Assembly: GCA_016709545.1 (NCBI GenBank)
Contig: JADJMO010000008.1
Location: 389,637-453,636, forward strand
Source: Myxococcales bacterium
GTDB lineage: Bacteria > Myxococcota_A > Polyangia > Polyangiales > JADJMO01
Reading direction: 5' to 3'
Length of the DNA stretch: 64,000 nucleotides
Shown here: positions 15,934 to 24,629 of the stretch, in pieces
Position numbering within the stretch: position 1 is the first letter of the stretch
Layout: every line of letters begins with the position of its first letter
Notes under the pieces: generated by a model
What the model was told of the DNA's origin: nothing
What the model saw: only the letters and a program-made list of their open reading frames with translations
The model's database searches: none
Translations under genes and position numbers: made by a program

Positions 15934-18900
15934 ATGTCCGAATCCGAATCCAAAGAGACCAAGGAATCCGCCGCGTCCGAGGAAGCTCCCGAGGGCGCTT
16001 CCAAGGAGGCTTCCCCGTCGAACGAACCGGGGGCCCCCGAGGCCGAGGCGAAGGACGAAGGGCCTGCGAAGGACGCTGACGGCAAGGACGCGGACGAAAG
16101 CTCCACGAGCGAAGAGCCGCCCGCGAGCGACGAGCCGGCCGACGCGAAGAGCAGCGAACCGGCCAGCGACGCGGGCGAAGCCGCCGAGGAGGCGCCCATG
16201 GGCTTCCTGCGCGGCGGCCACGCCCTGCAGCTCAAACGCGGCCTCTTGACCTTCGGCATCGGCGCGCTCGTGCCGATCCTCATCATGTCGCGCGACGTGC
16301 AGTGGCGCTGGGGCGTCCCGGTCGGCTTCCTGTTCGTGCTCGTCGCGGCGTTCGGCGCGCTCGACATCATCGGCTCGTTCGAGGACCACCTGCCGTGGCG
16401 CCGGGGCCTGCCCAAGAAGGGCGAGTTCGGCGTCGCCACGCTGCCGCCGGCGCGCGTGCGCAAGGAGATCATCGACGGCGCGGCCGCCCTGCGCCCCGCG
16501 GCCGCCACGTTCGTCGCGCTCGTCGCCACCATGTACCTGATGGGCACGGCCGTGGGCTGGGCCTCGGGCCTCGCGGTGATGGTGGGCTGGGTCGCGGTGT
16601 GCGCGCTCGGCTTCCGCACGCTCGCCGCGCTCGGCCTCGTCGACGACGAGTCGCGGCCGCTGCAGGAGCGCGAGGGCTTCTGGCTCATCGTGTTCTGCTG
16701 CGTCCTCTACCTGCCCACGCTGGGCGCGCACTCGCTCGTCGATCCGTGGGAGACCCACTACGGCGAGGTCAGCCGCGAGATCCTCGCGCGCGACGACTGG
16801 ATCACCATCTGGTGGGCCGAGGAGGGCTTCTTCACCAGCAAGCCGATCCTCGACTTCTGGGTGCAGGCGCTCGTGATGGCCACGTTCGGCGTCGGCTTCC
16901 GGCCCGACAAGATGATCGCCCCCAAGGAGATCGGCGGCGAGCTGCAGCACCCCGAGTGGATCGTCCGGCTGCCCTCGCTCGCGCTGTCGGTCGTCGCGCT
17001 CTACCTCGCCTACCGCGCGATTGCCCAGATCCGCGGCCGCCGCGCGGGCCTGCTCAGCGCCATGGTGCTCTCGACCATGGCGTACTGGAACATGCTCTCG
17101 CACCAGTCGATCACCGACATGCCCTTCGTGGCGTCGCTGACCGCGGCGATGTGCCTGCTCATCATCGGCCTCACCACCGACGACGACCGGACCGTCGAGG
17201 GCACCACCATCAAGTTCGGCAAGCGCACGATCACCGTGAGCGCGTTCCACCTCGCGGTGGGCGTGATCCTCGTGCTCGCGCTGCCGCAGGTGTTCTACCT
17301 GGTCTCGCGCAACTTCACGCTGCTCTCCGAGGGTGGGCCGCTCTTCGGGTGGGGCTTCGACCGGCACCTGGACTCGTTCAAGACGGGCTCCGGCCTCGAG
17401 TGCTGGATGTCGCCCACCACCGGCGACTCGTTCGAGCGCCTGATGCGCATGGGCAAGTGGCCGTGCGACGTGCAGCCGTACGCCCACAAGGAGCTGCAGC
17501 CCGCGCTGCAGGGGCTCATCTGGCTCGCCGCGCTCGGCCTCCTCGTGGCCTGGAACCGCAACGAGCGCCGCATCTCGCGCCTCTGCTTCCTCGTCGCCTG
17601 GGTGTTCGCCAGCGTCTCCACCATGGGCAAGGGCGTGGCGGGCTTCGTGCTCCCCATCGCCGTCGCGGGCGTCTACGTGGTGACCGCGCGCAAGTGGAAG
17701 GACATCCTGCGGCTCGAGCTGTTCAGCGGGCTCCTCGTCCTCGCCACGGTGGCCGCGCCCTGGTTCATCGCCAACTACATCCGCATGGGAGACGAGTTCT
17801 TCCAGCAGCTGTTCATCCACCACATGGTCAAGCGCGCGCTCGACCACGTGCACGACACCAACACCGGCGACGACGTCAGCATCCGCTACTACATCTGGCA
17901 GCTCGGCTACGGCATGTTCCCGTGGACGGGGCTCGTGCCCGCCGGCCTCGTCTGGTGGATGCGCCAGCGGTGGGGTCAGAAGGCGGCCGTGCTCACGGTG
18001 GAGGACGAGCGTCGGCGCGACGTGTCCACGTTCCTCGTGATGTGGTTCGTCTTCTCGTGGGGTCTCTTCACCTACATGAAGACCAAGTTCCACCACTACG
18101 TCTTCCCGGCGGTCCCGCCGGCGGCGCTCCTCACCGGCCTGTTCCTCGACGACATGCTCGGCAAGGCGCGCGGCGAAGACGAGGCGAGGCCCTCCATCGT
18201 GAGTCGCCTCCCCTGGATCCTCGCGACCACCGCGGGCGTCGCGCTCGCCGCGTGGGGCCTCTCGCGGCTCGTGCCCGGCACGTTCTTCGGGTGGTTCGAC
18301 CCGAAGGCGATGACCTCGGGGCCCAACGCCTCGCTCGATCTCTCGAGCCCCATCGCGCCGGCGCCGGGGCTCGGGCTCGCGCTCGCGTTCGTGGGCATCG
18401 GCATCGCGCTCTTCGCGCAGCGGCTCGCGCCTCCCGCGGCCGTGGGCGTGGACGAGGGCGACGCCGCCGAGCGTACGAGCCGCGCCACCATGCTCGGCGC
18501 CGCGGCCGTCGGCGCGGCGTTCGTCACCGCGCTCGTCACCCGCGATCTCGGCTCGCGCCCCGAGTCCGACATCAAGGGTCAGGAGCGCCTCATCCACCTC
18601 TACACCTATCGCTACGACCGGCTCTGGCCGCGCGAGGTGTCGTTCACGCCGGCGCTCGTCGGGTTCGGCCTCGTCGCCACGCTGTTCGTCGTGCTCCTCG
18701 TGCGCAAGAGCCTGCGCCGCCAGGCCACGTTCGCGCTGGTCGGCGTGGCCACGCTGTTCTCGGCGTGGACCCTCGACGTCTACATGATGAAGGTGGCCCC
18801 GCACTGGGGCCAGCGTCCGCTCTTCGAGGCCTACTACCGCGACCGCAAGTCCGAGAAGGAGCCGCTGGTCGCGTTCGAGATGAACTGGAAGGGCGAGAAC

Positions 18901-19179
18901 TTCTACTCCGGCGGCCGGCTCATCGAGTTCGGCAACGGCATGGGGCAGGGGGCTACCGCGGGCGAGCGCGCCAGCGACCGCATGCGCACCTGGCTCAACG
19001 ACATGAAGACCAAGACGAAGGCCATCTACTTCGTCACCGAGGCCGGGCGCGTCGGCAAGATCGACGACATGCTGCGCGGTGCCCTCGGGCCGCCCCCCAA
19101 CGGCAAGTCGTGGACCGAGCGCATCACCACCGACGAGCAGACCAACAAGTTCGTCGTCGTGCGCGCGCGCTGGAACTGA
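15934..19179 (+). CDS. GT39-like membrane glycosyltransferase (ArnT/PMT superfamily)
   Basis: A 1081-residue polytopic protein. Residues 1-90 are a Glu/Ser/Ala-rich disordered cytoplasmic tail. About a dozen or more hydrophobic helices follow. LVDPWETHYGEVSREILAR near residue 270 matches the DxxExxYxxxxxxM-type acidic loop of GT39 enzymes (ArnT, PMT), which transfer a sugar from a polyprenyl-phosphate donor in the periplasm. WWAEEGFFTSKPILDFW and YPSHQSITDMPF-like loops support this. It is about twice the usual length because of extra helices and a C-terminal periplasmic domain (EMNWKGENFYSGGRLIEFG). ATG at 15934 follows a T-rich leader; the open frame upstream is antisense to mobA. Confidence 0.82.
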   Translation: MSESESKETKESAASEEAPEGASKEASPSNEPGAPEAEAKDEGPAKDADGKDADESSTSEEPPASDEPADAKSSEPASDAGEAAEEAPMGFLRGGHALQLKRGLLTFGIGALVPILIMSRDVQWRWGVPVGFLFVLVAAFGALDIIGSFEDHLPWRRGLPKKGEFGVATLPPARVRKEIIDGAAALRPAAATFVALVATMYLMGTAVGWASGLAVMVGWVAVCALGFRTLAALGLVDDESRPLQEREGFWLIVFCCVLYLPTLGAHSLVDPWETHYGEVSREILARDDWITIWWAEEGFFTSKPILDFWVQALVMATFGVGFRPDKMIAPKEIGGELQHPEWIVRLPSLALSVVALYLAYRAIAQIRGRRAGLLSAMVLSTMAYWNMLSHQSITDMPFVASLTAAMCLLIIGLTTDDDRTVEGTTIKFGKRTITVSAFHLAVGVILVLALPQVFYLVSRNFTLLSEGGPLFGWGFDRHLDSFKTGSGLECWMSPTTGDSFERLMRMGKWPCDVQPYAHKELQPALQGLIWLAALGLLVAWNRNERRISRLCFLVAWVFASVSTMGKGVAGFVLPIAVAGVYVVTARKWKDILRLELFSGLLVLATVAAPWFIANYIRMGDEFFQQLFIHHMVKRALDHVHDTNTGDDVSIRYYIWQLGYGMFPWTGLVPAGLVWWMRQRWGQKAAVLTVEDERRRDVSTFLVMWFVFSWGLFTYMKTKFHHYVFPAVPPAALLTGLFLDDMLGKARGEDEARPSIVSRLPWILATTAGVALAAWGLSRLVPGTFFGWFDPKAMTSGPNASLDLSSPIAPAPGLGLALAFVGIGIALFAQRLAPPAAVGVDEGDAAERTSRATMLGAAAVGAAFVTALVTRDLGSRPESDIKGQERLIHLYTYRYDRLWPREVSFTPALVGFGLVATLFVVLLVRKSLRRQATFALVGVATLFSAWTLDVYMMKVAPHWGQRPLFEAYYRDRKSEKEPLVAFEMNWKGENFYSGGRLIEFGNGMGQGATAGERASDRMRTWLNDMKTKTKAIYFVTEAGRVGKIDDMLRGALGPPPNGKSWTERITTDEQTNKFVVVRARWN

Positions 19180-19185
19180 TCGCGG

Positions 19186-20196
19186 ATGAGCGTGCGCCTG
19201 GTCTGGGAGGGGCGCGACGACGCGCCGCTCGCCAGCGAGGGCGCGCTCGTCCACGTGGAGGGCGAGGGCCCGCACGAGGTCGTCGAGGGGCCGAACCTAC
19301 CGGCCCTCCGCGCGCTGCTCGCGACCGGCCGCACCTACGGGCTCGCCTACCTCGACCCGCCCTACTCGAGCGCCGCCGACTACGCGCACACCGACGGGCG
19401 CGCGGCCTACAGCGACAAGTGGAGCGACCGCGACGCCTACCTCACCGCGCTGTTCCCCTGCCTGCGCCTCGTGCACGCCCTCCTCGCCCCGCACGGGACG
19501 ATCTGGGTGCAGGTCGACCACCGCGCGAGCGGGCTCGTGCAGCCGCTGCTCGACGAGATCTTCGGCGCCCAGCGCCTGCGCAACGTCATCGCGTGGCGCC
19601 GCGCGCCGCCGCTCGGGCGGCAGGTGCAGAGCGGGCAGTTCCCGCGCAACCTCGATCTCCTGTTCGCGTACGCGAAGAGCGACAAGCCGCGCTGGCACCC
19701 GGTGTGGGGCCTCCTGCCGTTCGACAAGAAGAAGGCGCGCCTCGACCCGACCAATGGCCGCTACTTCACCACCGCGCCGCGCGGCGACTACACCGACGAG
19801 AGCGTCGCGCGCCTCGAGGCCGAGGGCCGCATCCACCGCACCGAGAGCGGCAAGGTCTACGTGAAGTACTGGCTCGAGCAGGGCGAGGACGGTCAGCTCT
19901 ACAAGCCGAAGGCGGTCGACGCGGTGTGGGACGATGTCGCGCCGCTGCGCCACGCCTCGCCGAAGGAGCGCACCGGGTACCCGACGCAGAAGCCCGAGCC
20001 GCTGCTCGCGCGGATCGTCGAGTCCACCAGCGACCCGGGCGACGCGGTGCTCGATCCCTATGCGGGCTCGGGCACCACGGGCGTGGTCGCGGCGCGCCTG
20101 GGACGCCCGTTCACGCTCGTCGATCAGAGCCCCGCCGCGCTCGACACGATGCGCGCCCGGTTGCGCGATCTGCCCGTGCGCTGGCTGCGGACCTGA
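19186..20196 (+). CDS. Site-specific DNA methyltransferase (DPPY type)
   Basis: A 336-residue N6-adenine/N4-cytosine methyltransferase. The catalytic motif LDPPYSS occurs near residue 58 and the SAM-binding motif DPYAGSGTT near residue 287. The catalytic motif precedes the SAM motif, the beta-class order seen in CcrM and MboII types. The region between (about 120-260) is the target-recognition part and includes TGYPTQKPEPLL, the conserved motif before the SAM loop. It starts 6 bases after the glycosyltransferase stop. No restriction gene is near, so it is probably an orphan regulatory methylase. Confidence 0.88.
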   Translation: MSVRLVWEGRDDAPLASEGALVHVEGEGPHEVVEGPNLPALRALLATGRTYGLAYLDPPYSSAADYAHTDGRAAYSDKWSDRDAYLTALFPCLRLVHALLAPHGTIWVQVDHRASGLVQPLLDEIFGAQRLRNVIAWRRAPPLGRQVQSGQFPRNLDLLFAYAKSDKPRWHPVWGLLPFDKKKARLDPTNGRYFTTAPRGDYTDESVARLEAEGRIHRTESGKVYVKYWLEQGEDGQLYKPKAVDAVWDDVAPLRHASPKERTGYPTQKPEPLLARIVESTSDPGDAVLDPYAGSGTTGVVAARLGRPFTLVDQSPAALDTMRARLRDLPVRWLRT

Positions 20197-20219
20197 CCCG
20201 ATCGGGCGAGAGCGCTACG

Positions 20220-21470
20220 ATGGCCCGGATGCAGAAACGGCTCTGGCTCCTCGGGCTCCTCGCCGCGCCGCTCGCGCGCGACGCCGTCGGCAAGCCGATG
20301 TGGGTCGACCCGGGCGAGGTGCCGTTCCCCGACGGCGTGCAGAGCGCGGAGATCCTCCGCGAGGACGAGGCCCTCGTCGCCTCGCCGGGCGGCACGCGCC
20401 GCGCGCTGATCGCCGCCGGGGTGCGCCTGCCGATCCTCGGGGCCGTGCGCGGTCCTGGGTGCCTGTCGCGCTGGCTCCTGGTCGGGCCGCTCGCGTACAT
20501 CTGCTCGGACAAGGTGAAGCTCTCGATCGACCCGCCGGGGGTCTCCGAGACCATCCACCCGCAGCCGGCCGATGGACTGCCGTTCCGCTACTACTTCGTC
20601 GGCGCGAACGGCGGCGAGGCCTATGCCAAGCTCTCCGACGCCGACGACGAGACCGTGGCCGAGCAGCTCGAGAAGGGCTGGGGCATCGCAGGCGTCAAAG
20701 AGGTCTCGCACGGCGGCAAGACGTTCGTGCTCACCCGCAAGGGCCGCTACGTGCCGCGCGCGCAGGTCGGTGGCGTGGCGGCGTACGCGTTCCACGGCGA
20801 GCCGCTCGAGGGCAAGCTCGGCGTGGGCTGGGTGCTGCCGGACAAGGCCAACGTGGTCGCCGACACCAAGGGCGGCGCGAAGGTCGTCGGCGCGCGCACG
20901 CGTCTACAGCTCGTGTCGGTGCTCGAGAGCAAGAGCACCGGCAAGGACACGTGGCACCGGATCGGCGACGGTCAGTGGATGCGCGCGATCGATCTGCGCG
21001 TGCCCACGGCCGCGTCGGCGCCGAGCGAGGTGCCCAAGGGCGCGCGCTGGATCGACATCGAGCTCCAGCAGCAGACCCTCGTCGCGTACGACGGCGAGCG
21101 ACCGTGGTTCGCCACCGTCGTGTCCACGGGCAAGGTGGGCACGCCCACCCCCAAGGGCGTGTTCCCCATCTGGGTCAAGCTGCGCTCGTCGACGATGTCG
21201 AACGCCGACGACGCCCAGACCACGACCGAGGACGGCACCCCCTACTCCATCGAGGAGGTGCCCTGGGTGCAGTACTTCTCGAAGGGCATCGCCCTCCACG
21301 GGGCGTTCTGGCACCGGAAGTTCGGCTTTCCGCACAGCCACGGGTGCGTGAACCTGGCCCCGCTCGACGCCATGCGGCTCTTCGACTGGACCCTCCCGAG
21401 GCTTCCCCGGGGCTGGGACGCGGCCTTCCCGACCCCGGCGGAGCCCGCCACGTGGGTCCGGGTACGCTGA
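20220..21470 (+). CDS. L,D-transpeptidase (YkuD family)
   Basis: A 416-residue exported enzyme. An N-terminal hydrophobic signal is followed by about 260 residues without recognised domains, except an SH3-like segment (VVADTKGGAKVVGARTRLQL). The YkuD domain begins at WIDIELQQQTLVAYDGERPW near residue 278. Catalytic residues are in IALHGAFWH and HSHGCVNLAP (HGC nucleophile). The VPWVQYF strand is shared with the second enzyme at 38170-39945. Members form 3-3 peptidoglycan cross-links or anchor proteins to the wall. ATG at 20220 is used; the Met at 20229 is an alternative. Confidence 0.88.
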   Translation: MARMQKRLWLLGLLAAPLARDAVGKPMWVDPGEVPFPDGVQSAEILREDEALVASPGGTRRALIAAGVRLPILGAVRGPGCLSRWLLVGPLAYICSDKVKLSIDPPGVSETIHPQPADGLPFRYYFVGANGGEAYAKLSDADDETVAEQLEKGWGIAGVKEVSHGGKTFVLTRKGRYVPRAQVGGVAAYAFHGEPLEGKLGVGWVLPDKANVVADTKGGAKVVGARTRLQLVSVLESKSTGKDTWHRIGDGQWMRAIDLRVPTAASAPSEVPKGARWIDIELQQQTLVAYDGERPWFATVVSTGKVGTPTPKGVFPIWVKLRSSTMSNADDAQTTTEDGTPYSIEEVPWVQYFSKGIALHGAFWHRKFGFPHSHGCVNLAPLDAMRLFDWTLPRLPRGWDAAFPTPAEPATWVRVR

Positions 21471-21574
21471 AAGAGGGGTCTTCGCGGCGGGGTGGCAGGA
21501 TGTGCTTCCCAAGAGCGGGTGCTTTCGTGCAACATCACCGTTGCGCACCCCACTGCCTGACACGAGGAGGGACC

Positions 21575-21811
21575 GTGGCGGACAACGAGTCGAAGGGCCG
21601 GATCAGCTTGACGGATGCACGATCGGACAAGCGCAAGCAGAGCCTCTACTTCCCAGAGGAGATGCTGCAAGAAATCAAGGACGAGGCGGCCCGCTTGGAC
21701 CGCTCTCTCTCCTGGGTCGTCCAGCGCGCGTGGAAGATCGCGCGCCTGGAGATCCGCAAGCTGCCCAGCGTCAACGAGGTCGCGGGCGGCGAAGACGACG
21801 ACGAGGAGTGA
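21575..21811 (+). CDS. TIGR04563 family small protein (RHH-like)
   Basis: A 78-residue protein containing KRKQSLYFPEEMLQEIKDE and LDRSLSWVVQRAWKIAR, the TIGR04563 pattern found mainly in myxobacteria. The beta strand followed by two helices resembles a ribbon-helix-helix fold, suggesting DNA binding or an antitoxin-like role. The C-terminus is acidic. The start is GTG at 21575, supported by the strong ribosome-binding sequence GAGGAGGG at 21564-21571. A perfect 8-bp-stem hairpin follows the gene. Confidence 0.8.
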   Translation: MADNESKGRISLTDARSDKRKQSLYFPEEMLQEIKDEAARLDRSLSWVVQRAWKIARLEIRKLPSVNEVAGGEDDDEE

Positions 21812-21818
21812 GCTCCTC

Positions 21819-21847
21819 CAGGTCCCGGCTCGACGAGCTGGGACCTG
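21819..21847 (+). terminator. Hairpin terminator candidate after the TIGR04563 gene
   Basis: A perfect stem CAGGTCCC/GGGACCTG (21819-21826 with 21840-21847), with inner pairing GCT/AGC, lies 7 bases after the stop codon. Downstream is a 21-bp-period direct repeat (TCGACGGAGGGTCG at 21851-21864 and 21872-21885). Confidence 0.55.
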
Positions 21848-21893
21848 TTGTCGACGGAGGGTCGTGGGTCGTCGACGGAGGGTCGTCGACGGC

Positions 21894-22145
21894 TCAGCCC
21901 GCCACGCCGAAGGCGCGCGTCGCGAACGCCACCAGGTGGCGCGCCATCCAGGGCGCTGCGACCGCCGTGGCCACGACGACCGCGATCATCTTCGGCAGGT
22001 GGCCGATGGCTGCGTCCTGGAGGCTCGTCGCCGACTGGAACGCGGAGGTCACCAGACCCACGAGGGCCACGGCGGCGACCACGGGCAAGCTCAGCGCCGT
22101 GGCGAGCAGCAAGGCTTCTCGGGCGAGCGAGAAGGCCGCGTCCAT
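21894..22145 (-). CDS. FliQ/SctS-type secretion export apparatus protein
   Basis: An 83-residue protein with two membrane helices separated by FQSATSLQDAAIGHLPKMIA. This matches the FliQ/SctS signature (FQAATQxxEQTLxFxPKxxA), and a second helix leads to PWMARHLVAFATRAF. FliQ/SctS is part of the inner-membrane export gate of flagella and type III secretion systems, normally beside fliP/fliR or sctR/sctT. None of these is nearby. It begins one base after the stop of a lipoprotein gene, so the two are cotranscribed. It may be one gene of a dispersed type III-like system or a repurposed copy. Confidence 0.7.
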   Translation of the reverse strand: MDAAFSLAREALLLATALSLPVVAAVALVGLVTSAFQSATSLQDAAIGHLPKMIAVVVATAVAAPWMARHLVAFATRAFGVAG

Positions 22146-22146
22146 C

Positions 22147-22533
22147 TCAGCCGCCGTCGGCCGCGTCGGTGCCGGCTTCGGTCGCCGCCTCGGCACCCGA
22201 GTCACCCGAGTCGGTGGCACCCGAGTCGGTCGCCGTCTCCCCGGCGTCGGTCGCGTCCGCGTCGGTCGCGTCCGTCGTCGTGCCGGTATCGGTCGGCGTC
22301 TCGGCCGCGCCGTCGGTCGTGCCCGTGTCGGAGACCGAGCTCAGGCAGTTCAGGTCGCTCGGCTCGCAGCAGACCGTGCCGCTGCACTTGAGGTTGTCTT
22401 CGCAGTCGCCGCCGAGCCCGCCTGCGGGGGTGTTCTTGATGTCACAGCGCTCGCCGACGCCTTGCTTGCCGCACCCGATCACCGAGCAGCCGAGGAGGGC
22501 GACGAAAGACAGTGCAGAGAGGACCCGACGCAT
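22147..22533 (-). CDS. Small cysteine-containing lipoprotein
   Basis: A 128-residue predicted lipoprotein: signal LSALSFVALLGCSVIGCGK, then a folded Cys-rich part (ERCDIKN, GDCEDNLKCSGTVCCEPSDLNC) and a long Thr/Asp/Ala/Gly low-complexity tail (about residues 68-128). The Cys pattern is like small secreted myxobacterial proteins that quote disulfides rather than metal sites. It is coupled to the SctS/FliQ-like gene downstream with one base between. No function can be assigned. Confidence 0.7.
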   Translation of the reverse strand: MRRVLSALSFVALLGCSVIGCGKQGVGERCDIKNTPAGGLGGDCEDNLKCSGTVCCEPSDLNCLSSVSDTGTTDGAAETPTDTGTTTDATDADATDAGETATDSGATDSGDSGAEAATEAGTDAADGG

Positions 22534-22566
22534 GGGCGGGGCCTTACCACGGCCGGGGCGTGCGAA

Positions 22567-23830
22567 CTAGACGGTGATCCGCGCGCCCTTCGGCACGACC
22601 GTGATGCCGCCCTCGGTGACCACGAAGCCGCGCGCGAGGTCGGCGGCGCGGTCGAAGCCCACCTTGAGGTTCGCGGGGAGCGTGACGTCCTTGTCGACGA
22701 CGCACTTCTTGAGCTTCACGTGCCGGCCGACGTGGACCCCCTCGAACACGACGCACTCCTCGATCTCGGAGTAGGAGTTCACGCGCACGCGCGGGCTCAG
22801 CACCGAGCGATGGATGCGACCACCGGAGATGATGCAGCCGTTGCTGACGAGCGAGTCGGTCGCGACGCCGGTACGGCCCGCCTCTTCGCGGTGGACGAAC
22901 TTGGCCGGCGGATCGTGGGAGATGCCGGTGCGGATGGGCCAGCGGTTGTTGTAGAAGTTGAACTGCGGCTGCACCGCGACGAGGTCCATCTGGGCCTCCC
23001 AGTAGGCTTCCACCGTGCCCACGTCGCGCCAGTAGCCGCGCTCGCGCTCGCCCTCGCCGGGCACGCGGTTCTCGGCGAAGTCGTAGCAGAACACCCCGCG
23101 GCCGCTCGCCACCATGTAGGGCAGCACGTCGCGACCGAAGTCGTGCTTGGTCTCGTCGTCGGGGATCTTCGCGTCGCGCGCGATCTCGTCGACGAGCGCC
23201 TGGCGATTGAAGATGTAGTTGCCCATGGAGGCGAGGCAGAAGCCGGGCTTGCCGGGCATCTCCGGCGGGTCCTTCACCTTCTCGTGGAAGGCCATCACGC
23301 GACCCTCGGCGTCGACCTCGAGCACCCCGAAGTCGAAGGCCTCGGCCTTGGGGACGGGGATGGCGGCGATGGTCACGTCGGCGTCGAGCGCCACGTGGGT
23401 GTCGATCATCTGCCGGACGTCCATCTTGTAGACGTGGTCGCCGCCGAAGATGGCGACGATGTCCGGGTTGTCGTCGTCGATGACGTGCTTGCACTGGAAG
23501 ACGGCGTCGGCGGAGCCCTTGTACCAGGTGGCGCCCGTGCGCTGCTGCGCGGGCATCGGCTCGATGTAGTCGTCGGTCATCGCGGCCAGGCGCCACGCGC
23601 GCGATGTGCTCCTCGAGCGACGCCGACTTGTACTGGGTCAGCACCTTGATGCGGGTGAGCCCGCTGTTGACGAAGTTGGAGAGGACGATGTCGATGATCC
23701 GGTAGCGGCCGCCGAAGGGCACCGCCGGCTTGGCGCGCTCGGCGGTGAGCGGGAACAACCGCTTCCCCTCACCGCCAGCGAGGATCATGGAGAGGACGTG
23801 GGGCTCACCGAGGACCGGGACGCGCTGCAC
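22567..23830 (-). CDS. glgC: Glucose-1-phosphate adenylyltransferase, frameshifted
   Basis: ADP-glucose pyrophosphorylase for glycogen synthesis. The N-terminal part (GTG at 23830) has SMILAGGEGKRLFPLT, KPAVPFGGRYRIID and LTQYKSASLEEHIAR. The remaining part is in another frame, beginning AWRLAAMTDDYIEP and continuing WYKGSADAVFQ, FGGDHVYKMD and a left-handed helix C-terminus (GCIISGGRIHRSVLSPRVRV). The switch falls in the GCGCGCG run near 23596-23606 and would be cured by adding two bases or removing one. Both halves are otherwise complete and conserved, so a sequencing error or a very recent mutation is likelier than decay. No other glg gene adjoins; lipB is just upstream. Confidence 0.88.
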
Positions 23831-23842
23831 GCGACGAGGATA

Positions 23843-24583
23843 TCAGTTCTCGGGCGCGCCGCGCGGCCAGCCGTCAGGGATCTGTGCACGTGAGACGCGC
23901 TTCTCGAACACCGCGGCAAAATGTTCCTCCGCGGCGGTCGCCAGCGCAGGAAGGGGCGCAGGTTTCGCGCCGAGGGCCGCGAGCGACGTGACGCCGCGGT
24001 CGCGGATCCCGCACGGGACGATGGCGTCGAAGGCCCCGAGCTCCGTGGTCACGTTGAGCGCGAAGCCGTGCATGGTGACCCAGCGCGAGAGGCGGACGCC
24101 GATGGCGCCGACCTTTGCCGGGCGCACGGCCTGCTCCTCGCCCGGCCAGTTCTTCGGGTCGGCGAGGTCGACCCAGACGCCGATGTGATCGGGGGGCGCG
24201 CCCGCGCCGGCAGCGAACCCGTGCTGCTTCACTAGCCGAATCATCACCTCGGCGAGGTCGCGCACGTAGCGACGCACATCTTGCCGACCGGGCTCGAGCT
24301 GGAAGATGGGGTAGGCCACGAGCTGCCCCGGCCCGTGGTAGGTGACGTCGCCGCCGCGGCCGGTCTCGTGGAGATCGAGGCCGATCTCGGCGCGGCGCTG
24401 CTCGTCGACGAGCACGTGCTCGAGCTTGGCCCCCCGGCCGAGGGTGACCACCGGCGCGTGCTCGAGGAGCAGCAGCGTGTCGCCGATGTTCCCCTCGATC
24501 CGCGCCTGCAGCAGCTCTTCCTGGAGCGCGTGGGCCTCGGCGTAGCGAACCCGTCCGAGCCAGTAGGACGTGACCTCGGCCAT
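23843..24583 (-). CDS. lipB: Octanoyl-[ACP]:protein N-octanoyltransferase
   Basis: A 246-residue LipB, which moves octanoate from acyl carrier protein to lipoyl domains. It shows TLLLLEHAPVVTLGRGA, GRGGDVTYHGPGQLVAYPIF (near residues 92-112), the Lys-containing loop AKVGAIGVRLSRWVTMHGFALNV (catalytic Lys in AKVGAIG) and CGIRDRGVTSL, whose Cys is the thiol nucleophile. The acid-base and Cys residues are intact, unlike the LplA-like protein at 105-1088. It is 13 bases upstream of glgC on the same strand. lipA is not in the window. Confidence 0.93.
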   Translation of the reverse strand: MAEVTSYWLGRVRYAEAHALQEELLQARIEGNIGDTLLLLEHAPVVTLGRGAKLEHVLVDEQRRAEIGLDLHETGRGGDVTYHGPGQLVAYPIFQLEPGRQDVRRYVRDLAEVMIRLVKQHGFAAGAGAPPDHIGVWVDLADPKNWPGEEQAVRPAKVGAIGVRLSRWVTMHGFALNVTTELGAFDAIVPCGIRDRGVTSLAALGAKPAPLPALATAAEEHFAAVFEKRVSRAQIPDGWPRGAPEN

Positions 24584-24629
24584 GACGTCGGATCTAGGCC
24601 GACGGGAGCCGTCCGGCTAGGTTCCGTCG

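Noticed and set aside
15538..19275. A 1245-codon open frame on the minus strand
   Set aside because: It is antisense to the GT39-like gene and mobA, rich in Arg/Glu/His/Ala repeats from GC-biased third positions, and has no family motif. Similar long antisense frames occur opposite most genes in this window.
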